The notes under the pieces are model-generated. The model did no database searches. It was not told where the DNA came from and worked only from the letters and a program-made list of their open reading frames with translations. DNA of 64,000 nucleotides from Pyrocephalus nanus (taxonomy: Eukaryota; Chordata; Aves; Passeriformes; Tyrannidae), in NCBI GenBank assembly GCA_038380795.1, contig CM076266.1, positions 37,089,425-37,153,424 of the forward strand, given 5' to 3'. Shown one piece after another: positions 22,591-35,649 of this stretch (position 1 is its first letter; each line of letters begins with the position of its first letter). A program made the position numbers and the translations under genes.

Positions 22591-25020
22591 TATAAAAATA
22601 CACATCTATTTATAACTACCTCAATATTTTTTGAGCACCTCTTTGGCTAAATGAGCAACTTCACTAACATACATTTTCTCTCTTACTAGAGAAATTATAC
22701 TAAAAAAAAGAGTTCATCCTGACATTTTCAAGTCTGCAGCCTCTGGAAGACTCTTCGTTCCTGGAGTATGGTGAGAGCATAATGGCTGAGGAGTAGACAG
22801 AAACCCCAAAGCAGTTTGGGTTGTTCTTTCTGATTTTTTAAAGTATGGTTGATAAAATGAAATATGGATTCCTGTCTTTTGAGGCTTGTGTAGAATGACA
22901 AATAAGAAAAAATGCAAGAGTATCTTCTCTCCATAAAATTTAGTGGCCCTAAGTATAATGTATTTATTTTAATATCAAGAAGCAAAATGATGTTAGTTTC
23001 TAGATGATAAAAGGAAAAATGAGCAAAACCCTACAAGCTGGGTTAGTGATGAAGAGCTAGGAACAGGCTTTTCTTTTTCACGTGTCCTAGATTTTTCTTT
23101 ATTGTTAGCTTGGGATTAGCTTTAGTTATGCTAATGCTACAGGATACACAGTAAATGAAGATGTTGTGGGAAGGGTTTTGTACAGGTAAATGCTGCTTCC
23201 TTGGTTATATTATTTCTGCTTTTTAAAGAATTGCCCTCTGGAACCCCAGAAGCTGTTAACTGCTAACATCTCCTGGGCAACTTCTAAAATCTCTCCAGTT
23301 CATATTTTTCTCCTTTACAGTTTAAAGAAATTTATGTAAAAAGGGACTCTGAAGAAGTTACTGCTTTTAGTGATAATCACTGGTACTAAGAAATCTCTCT
23401 GGGGCACCAAATCGTCTGTAATGCCTGGAATATAAATTATTAACTGAAGGAAAATCAGAAATAAAAAACTTTAGGGAAAAATAATGGTTAAGTAATGATT
23501 CAAAATGATAAAAAAGACAATCACTTGCATTGTAATTCATCCTCATAAAAATTCAACTGTTATACCTGGTTCCCATGAACAAGCAGGAATAAAATAAATT
23601 ATCTTTTCCTAAGATTTGTCTGGTTTATTTCTTTAAACTCTTATCCTGCAACCTTGGTATGTTTTCTTGTTTTCTTCCCAAAAAAAAAAGTCTCCACTAG
23701 CTCTCTTGCCTGCCTCTGCCTTGATCTTTTTCTTTAAATAAACATACTGTGTGGAAAGTCCACTTGTGGACTTGAAGCCTGGATCTTTATAGGTCTGTTT
23801 GAATGTCTGTCAGAAGAAGACTATGACTTCAATGTTAATGGATTCTTCAGAATGGATAGCATGCTATCAACTAACAAGATCTTTTTCATCTTTTTTTTTT
23901 CATTCCTAGTTGAAGCAGATATTCACCTGGTGTTTTGAGGAACAAAATCTTCTAGGGCATGGATTGAATTTCCTGTGTTAGATATATTTACTTTCTTCTA
24001 GATCTGTTGCCCCTTTGCATCCCTGAGCAGCAAGATCCTGGGAGAGGCTGAACATTGAAGGAAACGGGACAAAGTATTGGGCTGCAATGGGGTCAGAGTT
24101 TGAAGCCCCCATATGTTCAGATGGTTGTGGCCGTTCTCTTGCATTAATGAATGTTTTACTTGCTTAATTAACAAATGTCTTGACTTTTATGATGCTTTTC
24201 TTAAGAGTCCTGAAGATGCTTTTAGCTATCAGTTTTCCACCCTTGGACTTTGTTGCAGATTCCAGATGACCTTCTGTGTGGCTGTTCGCTGTGGGCACGT
24301 CACTCCTCTCCTCTTGCATGACATATGAAGAGAAGCTAATTCAAAGCATTCATTGTTTATGGCTGGGTTTTTTAGTTCCTTTGGCTTCAGGGGTTTAGAG
24401 CTGGAGAACAGCTAATCAAAGACTAGTGCAGAAAACTGATTTCAGCTGTCTCTTCATAGGTTTCACATTTTTTTCAAACATCTTCCCCCCCCTAGAACTG
24501 AGAAGAAAGCAAAAGCAAGTTTAAAATTTCCAGAAATGCATGCCTAGCTACAGGAAATTAAGGTCTGATGGGCCATTTTTTGCTTTATGCCCTCCATTGC
24601 TTCACTTAAATACTCAGTTATTGCTGATGGTTGCCTCCAGGACTTAACAAACTTTTCTCACTCATAACCCCAGGTCTGTTCTCTCCAACCCTAAACATGT
24701 TTACTGCCTGCTTGTAACCAGGGAGGCACATATAGTACTTCAGAGAAAACAGCCCTCTTTATGGCCAGGGCTTAAGCCAAAGCCAGCTATCCTTCCCTCT
24801 CTTTGTCTTCTTGAAAGGGGAGATCTGTTTCCTTCAACAATACTGTTTGTAGCTTCACCAGATGAAAACTGTCATATCCCATTTCCACTGAGACTGAGTG
24901 ATATCTATTGGCTACCTATAGAATTAAGAAAACAGAACTTAGTTCAGCTTTAATGCTTGCACAGACACCATGCAAGTTTCCTTCAAATGAGCCAGGAAAT
25001 TCTAAATATCATCTTATTGT

Positions 25021-25039
25021 AAAAAAAAAAAAAAAAAAA
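25021..25039. repeat. A19 homopolymer
   Basis: Uninterrupted 19-A run. No retroposed gene body is visible on its 5' side. Confidence 0.9.
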
Positions 25040-26747
25040 GTCTGTCTCCAAAGGTCAGTTTAGAAATGCTGTGACCTGTGATGCCATTTAGTATTGGCTG
25101 CATTTCCCATAAGCTATGTGAATTCTGGATGAGATGACTGCTCAGGCTGAAGTTATATTTTCAACACCAAGTAATGAGACAGTTATATCTTTTAAAGTGC
25201 CATAAACATAGCAAAATGAGTTTTCTAATGATAAGACCACCAATCCAAACAACCATATCCTGCAAATGTCTATATGAAACTCTGCCGTGTATTTCAAGTA
25301 AATCTACTTTAAAATGTGTTTCTTGAATTGGGAGAACATTTCCTATATATGCCTGATTTGTATTTTTATATATAGTCCAATACATTTACCCATTTTTTTT
25401 CCAGTGATTTCTGTGCTGCCAGAAAAAATATTTCTATGTTACTGGAGAAATGACTTCAGATAACACAGCCCCCAGTCCCTGGAAACTATCTTACTTAATA
25501 ACTACTTGGGATCTCAAGAAATAAATCTTCATTGCCATATACTCAATGACAGACACCAGCAAGCAGAATGATGAAAGGGAAGATTTAGGATCTTCCTACG
25601 GTAAAGAGGGGTAGGAACATTTTTCTGTTGCAAATCTTGTATTCCTTCTCATAGGTTAATATGAAACATTTCAAGTGCAATGTGATTCTCTGCATCAGAG
25701 TCTGATTCTAAAGGTCTCTATTGGCATATTTCAGTTTTGTTATTAGATTAGCAAAAGATCACCTGACAAAAATGTGAATCTAAATTCTCTCTATAGCTCA
25801 CAGGGAGAGTAGTCACATACATCTTTCTATTTATACACATCCCTCTCCAGTTCCTTCAGAAAATTATTTCAGAGGAGCAGTCTATCAGGGGATGCTACAA
25901 TTACTTTTAAAGTATATGAGATAAATTATTAACCAACTTCCTCAAAAATAATTAGAGATAAATTTTAGATAAAACTTTGCTTTACTGTGTTTTTACTGAC
26001 TGGATTTATATTTGAAGATTAGGCACCTGCCTGGAATAGTTTTTTTCTCATTTTAGCTCCTTCATGAGATACATTATTACAGTAAGTCCACAAAAATGCT
26101 GCTGGAGCTTTTACAATATTATCAGATTTTCATTGGATTCCCATTTTGGTAGATCAGGCAGCACTGTCTGCTGTTAAACAAGCTTGGATACTGAAACTTG
26201 TATTTCTTAAGTTGAGCTCCCACTCGTATTTGGAAATCAGTGAATTGACTTGTAAACGAGCCCCTAAGTTATCTGAAGGCTTGCTAGAAGGTGCTGCTAG
26301 GCATTATGTTTTGAAATAATTTCCTCTAAATTTTTTCTCTACCGGTTGTTCACTCCTTAGGGATGGTACACTCTATGAGACTTCTGCTGGTTTTCCTTTC
26401 TCTGATTAGAGAAACTCTCTATGGTGTAACTATATGGAAGGGTGATCTAGAGGTGTACAGATGCTTTATCTAACTATCTAACCTTAAAAATGTCAGAAAT
26501 CCAGGTGAAAAGCTGCAGAATAGCTTTTTTTGGGGGGCCTACACCCCATGAACCACTCTGTTTTGCATCCTGAGCATCGTCATGGCTCAGATTGCAAGTC
26601 TGGCTGGAAGCAAATGTCTCCTGCTGAAGATCCTTAAGGAGCTTCAAACAAAAGCTAAAATATATCTGATCATGGGCTGGTATCACCACTGCCTCCACAG
26701 ACCCAGGGAAAAACACATTCTTCATTTGACAGGGTTGCTACTTTGTC

Positions 26748-26768
26748 TTTTTTTTTTTTTTTTTTTTT
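26748..26768. repeat. T21 homopolymer
   Basis: Run of 21 T on the plus strand, equivalent to a poly(A) tail on the minus strand. The sequence at higher coordinates does not look like a processed pseudogene that I recognise. Confidence 0.9.
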
Positions 26769-28552
26769 ACAACTTGCACTCAATTCTCTTTGATGTTTTA
26801 TTCTTCTCCTGCACTGAATTGGCCTTTACCTTTGATCCAAGGCATTGCAGGAAACTCTGAAACGAACCTGAGCCCTTTCTGGGGACTGTTTAATTCTTTA
26901 CTAATTAATATAGAGACAACTTTGGAATTAAGTAGAATCAGGAATCTGTCTCTGTAGGAGTCTCTGGCAGATGGCTACATTCTTCTGAATGCACTGCAAA
27001 AACTGCAACTGCACCTGCAAAATTTTCCTATTCTGATTTCTAAGTAAATCTTGTACCAAATTGCTTACAAAAATTTGTGTTATTTCTGTGGAATACTACT
27101 TGCATCTCAGACATGGAAGAAAAAAAAAAAAGCTTGCTTTTCCCACGTTGGTGCTATATGTACAAGCTGATCTTGTGTGAGCACTATTCAGTGGCAAAAT
27201 AATAACTAGACTCCGGTAACTTTATTTCAACTTGCTTGTTTAGTACAGGCAAATATTGTGACTGTACTGAAAAAAGGACCAAACAATCCAACACAGCTTT
27301 TCATGAGAGACACCTGTAATTATAAAGAAACACAAATAATGGAAGAATTCTTCTGTGGAAAAATTTAGTTTCCTAGAAGCGCTATTTTTTCTTCATTTTC
27401 TTCTTGGCATCTAAAGGAAATCTCCACTTACAGTGAAAGTTTATAATGCTTTAATCTACCCAAAGGTGTAAATTAAAAAGAATGATGAAATTTACTTTGT
27501 TGACACTTCATTGCATATTTTCATTAAACATGCTGAAGATGCACTTTATTTTTGCAGTAACTTAATAAGAGAAAGTAGACATAGCACATTTCAATTAGAT
27601 TTGCTTAAAAAGGAATACAAAGAAGAGAGGGCAATAAATACAGAGAATAATTGAATAAAAGATAACAGCAAATAATTTTTCTTGGTAATAAAAAGGTACA
27701 GAGACAAAATGTAATTGCCTGATATCCCAAGGAAAACCTCAAACCAACCACAGCTGCATGGATGAGGAGCTCACTACTTGTCTATTTAAGCTTATGCTGG
27801 GTTATTACAGTGAATGGATTCCACAGGCTGCGTATTCGAGAGCTTGTGGTCAGTCCTGCGTGCTTTTCACTGAGAGGGCAATGTTTAAATAATAAAAATG
27901 TGTTGAAAATAACAGAACAAAAAAATGCTTTAGGGAATTCCACAGTAGAAAACACAATTTTATTGAATTAGTTACAATACCATGTTAAGTGCTGTACAAG
28001 AGCACAGAATTATGGGTTAATGTTGTTTATTTAAAGAATAGGGGTTTGGCAGGGTAAAGTCTAATTAAGTGTGTGGAGATGAGAAGGAAGAGTCAATGTT
28101 TGCTTTCATTTGTTATCTTTCAATACGGCTGTCAGACAACTAAGATAATATGCAGTGCCCTAACATTTTACTTTTCCACACTGCACTGTTACCGCTATTG
28201 TAAGCTCTTTTTTTGTAGAGACAAATAACTTTGCGCATGTAAAGATATTAGCAAGCTGCAGAAAATTCAGCCATCAGTAATAACATAGCTCTGGGAAACA
28301 TTCATGAATTAACCAGCTGAGGGAGCACAAGCCGTCAGTTTTTCAGTAATGGCACAATGGATTTTAGGGACTTCTAGAAGAAATAATATGGTAATTATTA
28401 TGTCTGCTTCACTTAGTTTTCAGTGAAACATCTGAGGGACCTTCTTTTCATGTGGGGTAGTTTGGGTCAAAATTAATTTTTGGGGGTTGTGTCAGAAGTG
28501 ATTTTTAAAGGACAAGGCTGATCTGTTTCTGTATTTAACATCCTTGTCTAGA

Positions 28553-28580
28553 TTATACATATATATATATTTATATAAAA
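28553..28580. repeat. (AT)n-rich tract
   Basis: TACATATATATATATTTATAT-type alternating AT sequence. Confidence 0.8.
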
Positions 28581-29832
28581 TTGAAACTTATTCCAAAGCA
28601 ACACCATTTGATTTTAGAGGTCTGAGGTGAAATCCTGGATCACCTGAAGTTAACGGCAAAGTATTATTTATGGGATTAGAGCCAAGTATTCATCTTGGGT
28701 CTAAATACAGAGTTGTATCAACACATGAATATAATAATAGTTATATAATATCAGACCTACAGCCTGCTCAGCCCTTGATCCTGCCTGTGGCTGCCAAACA
28801 ATAGCAACACCTGCAAAATAAAATTACAGCAGGACAAGCAATCTTGGGCCCAGACAATTCTTTAGTTTGAGTATTTAATATAGATTTGACAAATTGATTA
28901 GGTGACTAAGTCAACAGAATAGAGTTAGTCTGTCTTTCAGCACACAATAGCCAAGCTTCGCTGTTCTGTAGGACAGAAGCAAGCCAAAGTCTTGTCTTCA
29001 GCTTTAAACTGCTGGGCATCCATGCAGGGATGTGCTGTGCTATAAGTGAAGCAGTGTGGGGTTCCTCTGTAGAAAAGCCCTTTGAACTTGCTTTGCAGCC
29101 CATGATTATGTAGATAGGCAGTACTGAGAGAGGCAGCGACAGTAACTGCTAACACATGTGAAACTCTGTTCCGAGGATATTGTTTTCATTATAGTTTTGT
29201 TCTCTGCAGCTACTCTGGCTCTGAAGTGTCAGATTCCAGTTTGATTTCTTCATTAGGAAAGCTGCTGGTTCAGTAGTAATGAACAACAGAAAAAACACAA
29301 AAAACCCTCTGACAATGGTTGTTTTTGTTTAAAAACGTTAGTATGGGTTAGACAGTGTCTAACCCAAATGCCTGAGACAGGTTCCTTTCATTATGCTTTG
29401 CATTTCTGGAAAATAGCTAACCCCGTTTTCACAGAAATGGGTTAATTTATACAGCATAGGCCAAAAAAAGACATATAAACTAGTAATGCTTCTTTTTCAA
29501 AGCGGTAAAACACAGACTGTACTCCTTGTGAAAAACTTAAGAATGTTGCCATTCTGCTTACCAACCAACATAACCCATTGTTTTACATTGACTTAGTGTA
29601 AGATTGGTGTCCCATTTCCTGAAATAGAAACCTTGTCTCACGTTCCTGTGAAGCACTGTCCACCTCCAGATCAAAATATGACACCTTCAGACTTTTTGCT
29701 CATAGAAAATATAAGAGGTTACCTGGATTTTTATAGTATTGAATTTATGTGGCTTTCTTTAGATTTATGAGAGTAAATAAGCCCTTGTTCTCTGGTTTTT
29801 ACCTTTCCCTTTAGGAAATTATGTTGAGCTTT

Positions 29833-29849
29833 TTTTGTTTGTTTGTTTG
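29833..29849. repeat. (TTTG)n microsatellite
   Basis: Short run of TTTG units on the plus strand. Confidence 0.8.
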
Positions 29850-30912
29850 TGCTTCAGGAAATCTCTTCCTGCCTTGGGCAAAACTGGAGTTACAGTAAAG
29901 AAAATATGCATATACTAAAAAAAGGGGAAAATCTTTGTCCAAAAGGAAATGATAAGGATTGCTTTAAGGGTAGATAAATTCCATTTGAACAACTATAATT
30001 TTGTTCCACGGTCTCTGCTTGTGAGAACTAAACTTCTTTTGATAAGAAAAATGCTTTCTTTTGGCCTTTTGTAATTAGTCTGGGAAATCAGATAGGTGGA
30101 TTTTGAGGTGCTGGTGAAATGTGAGGATTAAATTTGAACAGCAGTGTTTGGAAGACAAAGAGATGGCTGAACAAGCAGGGACATCTGCAGCTGCCAGCAC
30201 AGGTAGGCTGCATTTTTCTGCCAGAATGAGACTCTTCAACACTGCCCTGTTTTTCTAGGATCAAGAACAATGAAACGGTCTGAGATCAGATATTTTCTCG
30301 CAAGAAAAGTCAAAGGCATATTTTGCTGATGCTCTAAGGATTTGCTACCTTGATGATGAGATTAGCATGACTTAGGACCTATATGCTGCCATGAGCAGAG
30401 ACAGAGGCAAGCAAAGGTAACATTTATGTAGGGCATATTTTTTGAAGCTATTGTCTTTTTCCACCTTGACCACAATCACTGTATTCCTACCAGTTTGTGG
30501 CAGCTGCTTCTTATTCAGCATTTGATTTCCTGAAGATGTTATGGCGAACTCACTGTATGGAATAGGAAATTTAGAACAGATACAAGTAGGTTTCACTCTA
30601 TTATTTGATGGGTCATTGATTTTGATTATAACTGATCTTAACAGCAAAACTTTCCTATCAGAGAGCCCAAAGAATACATTAGGAGGGAAATAGTGGACCC
30701 CTACCATTTTCAGCTCATGTAATACTCTAAAATAACACACATGGAATATGTGCATACTCTACTCTCACAGGACTTTGGCCCAGACACTGTTGGCCCACTG
30801 GATTCAGGCAAAGAGAGGCAATCAGTACCCTAAATGATTGCAACACAGGACACTACATTGAAGGTAAATAGGTCAGGCCAAGTCTAAAAAGTGTTCTGGC
30901 ATAGTTAATGCC

Positions 30913-31410
30913 ATGAATAGCCACCTGTACACAGAAGAAATTTCTCATGGGCTTAGGCCCTTACACTGGTGCCACAAAAAGCTATCCAATCCAGTCAAGT
31001 CCAGTCCTGCCTTGTCTTTTCTCTGGGATCATACATCTCCTGACTGGGTGAATATGGGAAATGAGCATGAACATTGTCCCAGGAGAGTGGAGGGTGTCCT
31101 TAGTTGGGAAGAATATGGAGATCACAGGGTTAAGCTTCTTAGACAGCTTCAGTGTACACGCCCTTGCAGCATAGTGACCTCCATGCCACGCCAGAAGGAA
31201 GCAAAGTCTCAAGTGAAATGCCATGTCAGTGTGATCTGGCTGGTGGCTCAATCCCTCTTCCTTTCCACCCACGGCTGCTCACTGGAGGTGGGCTCTCAGG
31301 ATTGGGAGCAGCTCAGTGCTACTGTGGCTAAAATGCTTCTGGGACCTGTTCCAGTGCAGCATAGGCATGACAGCACCATCAGAGCTTGTTCAAGGGTCTA
31401 CAACCCTTGA
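30913..31410 (+). other. Longest open frame (165 codons), not called as a gene
   Basis: An uninterrupted ATG-started frame in a slightly GC-richer segment. The product has no signal peptide, membrane helix, cysteine pattern or repeat that I recognise, and there is no promoter or polyadenylation context. A 96-codon frame lies on the opposite strand (30,982-31,272). In 64 kb of vertebrate DNA a frame this long can occur by chance. I list it because it is the longest, not because it is likely to be real. Confidence 0.1.
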
Positions 31411-31540
31411 ACTATAAGGTTTTTAATCATATACTCAGCCTTACCTGAGGAGAGGAATAAGTTGCCAGATTCTTACATTTGCAAACTAGAGATTTCAAAG
31501 CCCTTTCTCCTCATTCTTTCAGTTCATGGAAAAGAGTATT

Positions 31541-31560
31541 TTCTTCCTTCCTTCCTTCCC
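31541..31560. repeat. (TTCC)n microsatellite
   Basis: Short TTCC repeat on the plus strand, the complement of the GGAA repeats seen at 42 kb. Confidence 0.85.
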
Positions 31561-34500
31561 TCTTCTAAGCCATAGAGATGCACTGGAAAACAAGTTTTCT
31601 TCTGTGTCATTTTCCTGATCTGATTTACTTCGTGCTCAAGCCAGTGCCAGAATGGCTCAAAGGAAATGGTGGAGGAGAGCAAGGCCAGTTCATGAGAGAT
31701 TTGCACATAGAGAGGCTCAGCTGTGTCATAAAGCTACACCTTGAGCTCACTGGGATGAATAGGGCAGTTCACTGGTCCTAGTGCTGCTGTTCCAGGTGCT
31801 CTGCACCTGTTATTCTGCTCAGACATTAGCCTTTTTCTTTGCAGCCATAACCATTATAGACATTGATTAAATAGACCTAATGTTGTGTATGGTGAAGTAG
31901 GAGCTCAAAAAGAAAGCTGGTATGTCATGCTTCTGTGTTCCTGGATAATGACTAAAATTGTTCTGAAAAAAAAAAATACTTTTAAAGGATCAGATTTCTA
32001 TGTGGTTAGACTGCTCGATTTCCATTGTAAGTAATGAGATACTTTTATTCAAATCCTCCAGATGATTAGGCAGTTTTGCCCACAGAACGTTGAGTCCCTT
32101 TGGTTATGGTATTAAGTATAATTTTTGCTCATTAGGAATAGATTAGTTGAATGCCACAAAGAAACAGAAGCAAAAAAGACTGGAAATCCTTAGTCACCGT
32201 ATGAAAGCTGAATTTTAAAATATTGTTGGGCAGTCTAACATAGAAATCCTTCAGCCTTAAAACAAAACAGACCATGTAATCTCATTTTAAATGTCATTGA
32301 CTCAATCAGCCTAGTACTCCCACCAGTCTTAGGATGGGAACTCTGCACTTGCTATCAGGTGCTATATGCACACCTATAACACTAGCTCCCAGGTCAAAAT
32401 CAACTTCAAAGAAATTGCTTACAGATGGGGGTGGCATGAGCTTTACCTTTTCTTTGTATCTCTATTCTCTTTGCAATTAAGTGGACTCATTTGCCCTACT
32501 TTGATAAAAGCCATTTTTCAAAAGCTTTTCTGATAGATTTATATCTCTAGTAGCTGTGAAAAAATTCAGGTATCACTAAGCTGACTATGTTTTGTTACCT
32601 AATCTGTGTTCTCACACATTCAGGTTTCTGTTAGTTTCCAAAAATCAAATGAAAATTATCTTTGAGAAGTAGGATATCCTCTCCCCAGGAACCAGTATCA
32701 GATCTTGTGTGTGTGTCTCCAAAAGATCATGGCCGTGGAGTTCCCTCACTGATGGACTCATGGGACAGGAGTCACAGAGGCACATTCAGCAGCTGGCTGA
32801 GAAGGCCCTTAAATATCCAGGGGAAGAACTGGAGAGATGCCACTAAAGTACATGGTGAAGGACCTTGTGTTGGCCATCTGCAATTAAAACCATCTGAGAG
32901 GCTGGGGGTCAGAAAGGGGCATGGGGGAGGTCAGGAGCTGTCTGGCAAAGGTGTCCCTTGCAGCGGCGCCAAGGGCAGAGAGGCAACCAAGGGGAAAGGA
33001 AGAGCAGGCCTCAGTGTTTGCTTTGGCCTAATTTCAAACAGAGCTCCTTCAGAATCTGTTTATACAATCCTGTCTTTCATGAGCTGTTTTAATTTCTTTA
33101 ACTAAGGCTCTGTGAGTCCTGAAGGTTTGACTTATCCCATGGAAATCAGAAGAAATGCAGTCTAGAGAGCTGATGAGGGCTTGACCACGTGCTTTATAAG
33201 TTCCACATTCAGAAGCAACAGCTCTGTTTTAAGGCACAGCTGAGCAAAGATTGCGAGGAGGCAATGAGCTCTCTGATCTATACCAGCTCATAGCTGTTAA
33301 AAGCTTATGACACAGACTTTCTGAGCACAAAGTAATATACTCCCAATAAATTACAGCAAGCTCTACTATCATAATCCTATCATTTTTTATGCCTAAAGTG
33401 TAATTTTGCTTTTCAATAAGTATTTGCATGTCATATGTATAAGTGCTGGCCATCCCCTACAGCTGGGCTACTACATGTTTAATACAGAGAAAACTGACCC
33501 TCATTAACACTTGCAAAAAAAAAAGCAATAAATTAAAACAAATACTACAATTTTAAAAAAAGAAAAAGATGAAGTGTTATTATTAGTCTTCCAAGGAATC
33601 TGGCAGTACACTACTCATTTTGGAGAGGAACAATTAGCCAGTTTGATAAGGCTGGAGCAAAAAATATACCACCACGGTGAAACGTTTCCACTGGCATGCG
33701 TGCTGCAAGCTGGACACCTGCCTCCAAGTCCTTGGAAATTTCATGTTTGATCTGGGCCAAAACATGAAGGCTCTGCTCAGAGTAAGACTTGAGAAAACCA
33801 GCCAGGTACTACCAATGGCTGTGGCAGGGCATCCTCCCACTGCACAGCCAGCCCCAAAGCAGCCTGTCCGTAAGACTGGGGCAAATGTGTCAGGGACAAT
33901 TAGATGTTGGTATAACTCTGCCACTCAGTTAGGAGGTGAAGAAAATAGCCTGGCAAAATTACATATGAGCTAGAGGCTTCTGACAGCTTGTATTGATGTG
34001 TCTTGTTTGGCTTTAGGGCGATTATTTGCATAAGACACACATTTTGCTGATATGGCTGTGTCTGTGCAAATAATGCACTGCTGTAATGCTCCCATGTCTC
34101 AAAACCTGTAAAATCTCTCCATTAGATAAGGCGTAGATTGACCTGACTTAAATTCCCTCGTAGTCCCAGTACTGCCTGTTTTCAATTGCCTTGATGCCTT
34201 TAAAGGTTTGCAATGAGGCCATAGGGCCCCACGTGCTGGTGTCCCTGCTGTAAGGTAGGCAAAGCTGTGGGTGTGTTTCATCTCATAAGAATGCTACAAA
34301 GACAAATTCTTTAGAGACAATACAGTATTCCCACAGGAATAAGGAACAAGGTCTTGTTTCTTGAAGGAACAAGGTCAGATAAATAGCTGTGTATCTATGT
34401 CCACATTTAGGTAACTTGTCACTCCTTCAGAGATGATGTCTGCCATTGTTCACCTCCAGTGGTATTTGTATGGCTGAAAAGTTTGGCTCCTGTCTGGAGG

Positions 34501-34963
34501 CTAAACTTCAGGATATCCAAGTCTATAAGTGTGACAGAGAACATTCTCTGAAGGTCTATAGTTTTATTTGTTTGTATCTTTACTTATAAGAAGGCAGTTC
34601 CAAATTTTCACAATAAAGGATTTTACCTTTTCTAACAAATCTTGGCTTTTTCTGTTACTTGTTCTGTTGGAAAGTTGCCACATAGTCACTCAGAATTTTC
34701 CAGAGCCTGGACTTAATTTGGATCTGTAAATTTAAGGCAACTGAAAGCAAAGCAAAGTGGCAAAACTCACACAAATGCCTGATTAAGTATGTTCTGATAT
34801 TGCTTTTAACATCTCTGAAACAAAATCTTTAAATTTGCTTCTGTGCTCCATCATGGGATAGTATGGTAATACAAACAGATAAAAAATATTAATCTGGAAC
34901 CAGAAGTTATGATGCCCCAGGAACACCAAAGCATGTATTTATTCTCAAATTCAACAACAAAGT

Positions 34964-35520
34964 TAAACCATGTTATTAAGGGCGTTGTCCAAAAGCCCGG
35001 TGCAAAGTCTTGGTGCAAAAACCACCTCTCTAGGAAGACTATTCCAGCATTTGACCACCCTCTTGATAAAGAGAAACCAACCTCTCCTGATGCATCTTTG
35101 AAGCATTCCCAAGTGCCCTACCACTGAATCCCAGGCAGAATGGATCAGCACCTCCCTTTCCACTTCCCCTGCAGAGAGCAATGAGGTTGCTCCCTCAGCC
35201 TCCTTCTCTCCAAATCAGTCCTCATGGACTGTGGACATTCCTTCCAGCTCTTTCACCAGCTTTATTGCCCTCCTCTGGACTCGTTCAAAGACCTTCACAA
35301 CCTTCTTAAGTTGTGGGGCCCAGCACTGCCCTCTGTTTGTGGTGAGGCTGCATCAGTGCTAAATAGAGCAGGATAATCACCTCTTTGGTGATGCTGTGTT
35401 TGATGAACCCCAGGATGGGGTTTGCCCTCTGGGCTGCCAGGGCTCACTGCTGACTCCTGTTGAGCCCATTGCTTACCAGTACCCCCAGATCCTTTTCTGC
35501 TGCACTGCTCATGCTTTAGC
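34964..35520 (-). mobile_element. CR1 LINE fragment lacking its extreme 3' end
   Basis: Minus-strand CR1. A frame at 34,963-35,181 carries FIKRVVKCWNSLPREVV, the same ORF2 C-terminal motif seen in the 15-kb copy. Higher coordinates read the upstream ORF2 region on the complementary strand, with plus-strand wording such as TTTGCCCTCTGGGCTGCCAG and CCCAGATCCTTTTCTGC. The low-coordinate boundary falls inside the C-terminal or 3'-UTR part (AACCATGTTATTAAGGGCG), and no ATTCTATG-type terminus follows. The 3' end is therefore deleted or diverged beyond recognition. The copy is degraded, with frameshifts. Confidence 0.9.
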
Positions 35521-35621
35521 CTAATGTCACTACACACAAAAAAAATAAATGTTTTGAATAACAGGGTGTCAAATAGAAAGAAAACAAATGTTTGAAAGTG
35601 AATTTCATAAACTTGCAATAC

Positions 35622-35648
35622 AAAAAAAAAAAAAAAAGAAAAAAAAAA
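35622..35648. repeat. A-rich tract (A16-G-A10)
   Basis: Poly(A)-like tract about 100 bp past the truncated side of the CR1. It is on the side and strand that do not fit a CR1 tail. Confidence 0.85.
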
Positions 35649-35649
35649 G

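Larger units (their letters stand above)
22600..34960. other. 12-kb non-coding block, no gene recognised
   Basis: I find no CR1, SINE or RNA gene here. The largest open frames are 165 codons at 30,913-31,410 (plus, overlapped by a 96-codon minus frame), 127 codons at 30,372-30,755 (minus) and 147 codons at 32,662-33,105 (plus). None shows a domain, signal peptide, membrane segment or known motif. Simple repeats include A19 at 25,021-25,039, T21 at 26,748-26,768, an AT-rich tract near 28,553-28,580, (TTTG)n at 29,833-29,849 and (TTCC)n at 31,541-31,560. A distant conserved regulatory element could hide here, but it needs cross-species alignment to see. Confidence 0.6.

Noticed and set aside
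30913..31410. 165-codon plus-strand open frame
   Set aside because: No recognised family, signal or context, and an opposite-strand frame overlaps it. Kept only as a low-confidence note.
32662..33105. 147-codon plus-strand open frame rich in G, R and K
   Set aside because: Composition follows the purine-rich DNA. No motif, and few CpGs or splice signals.
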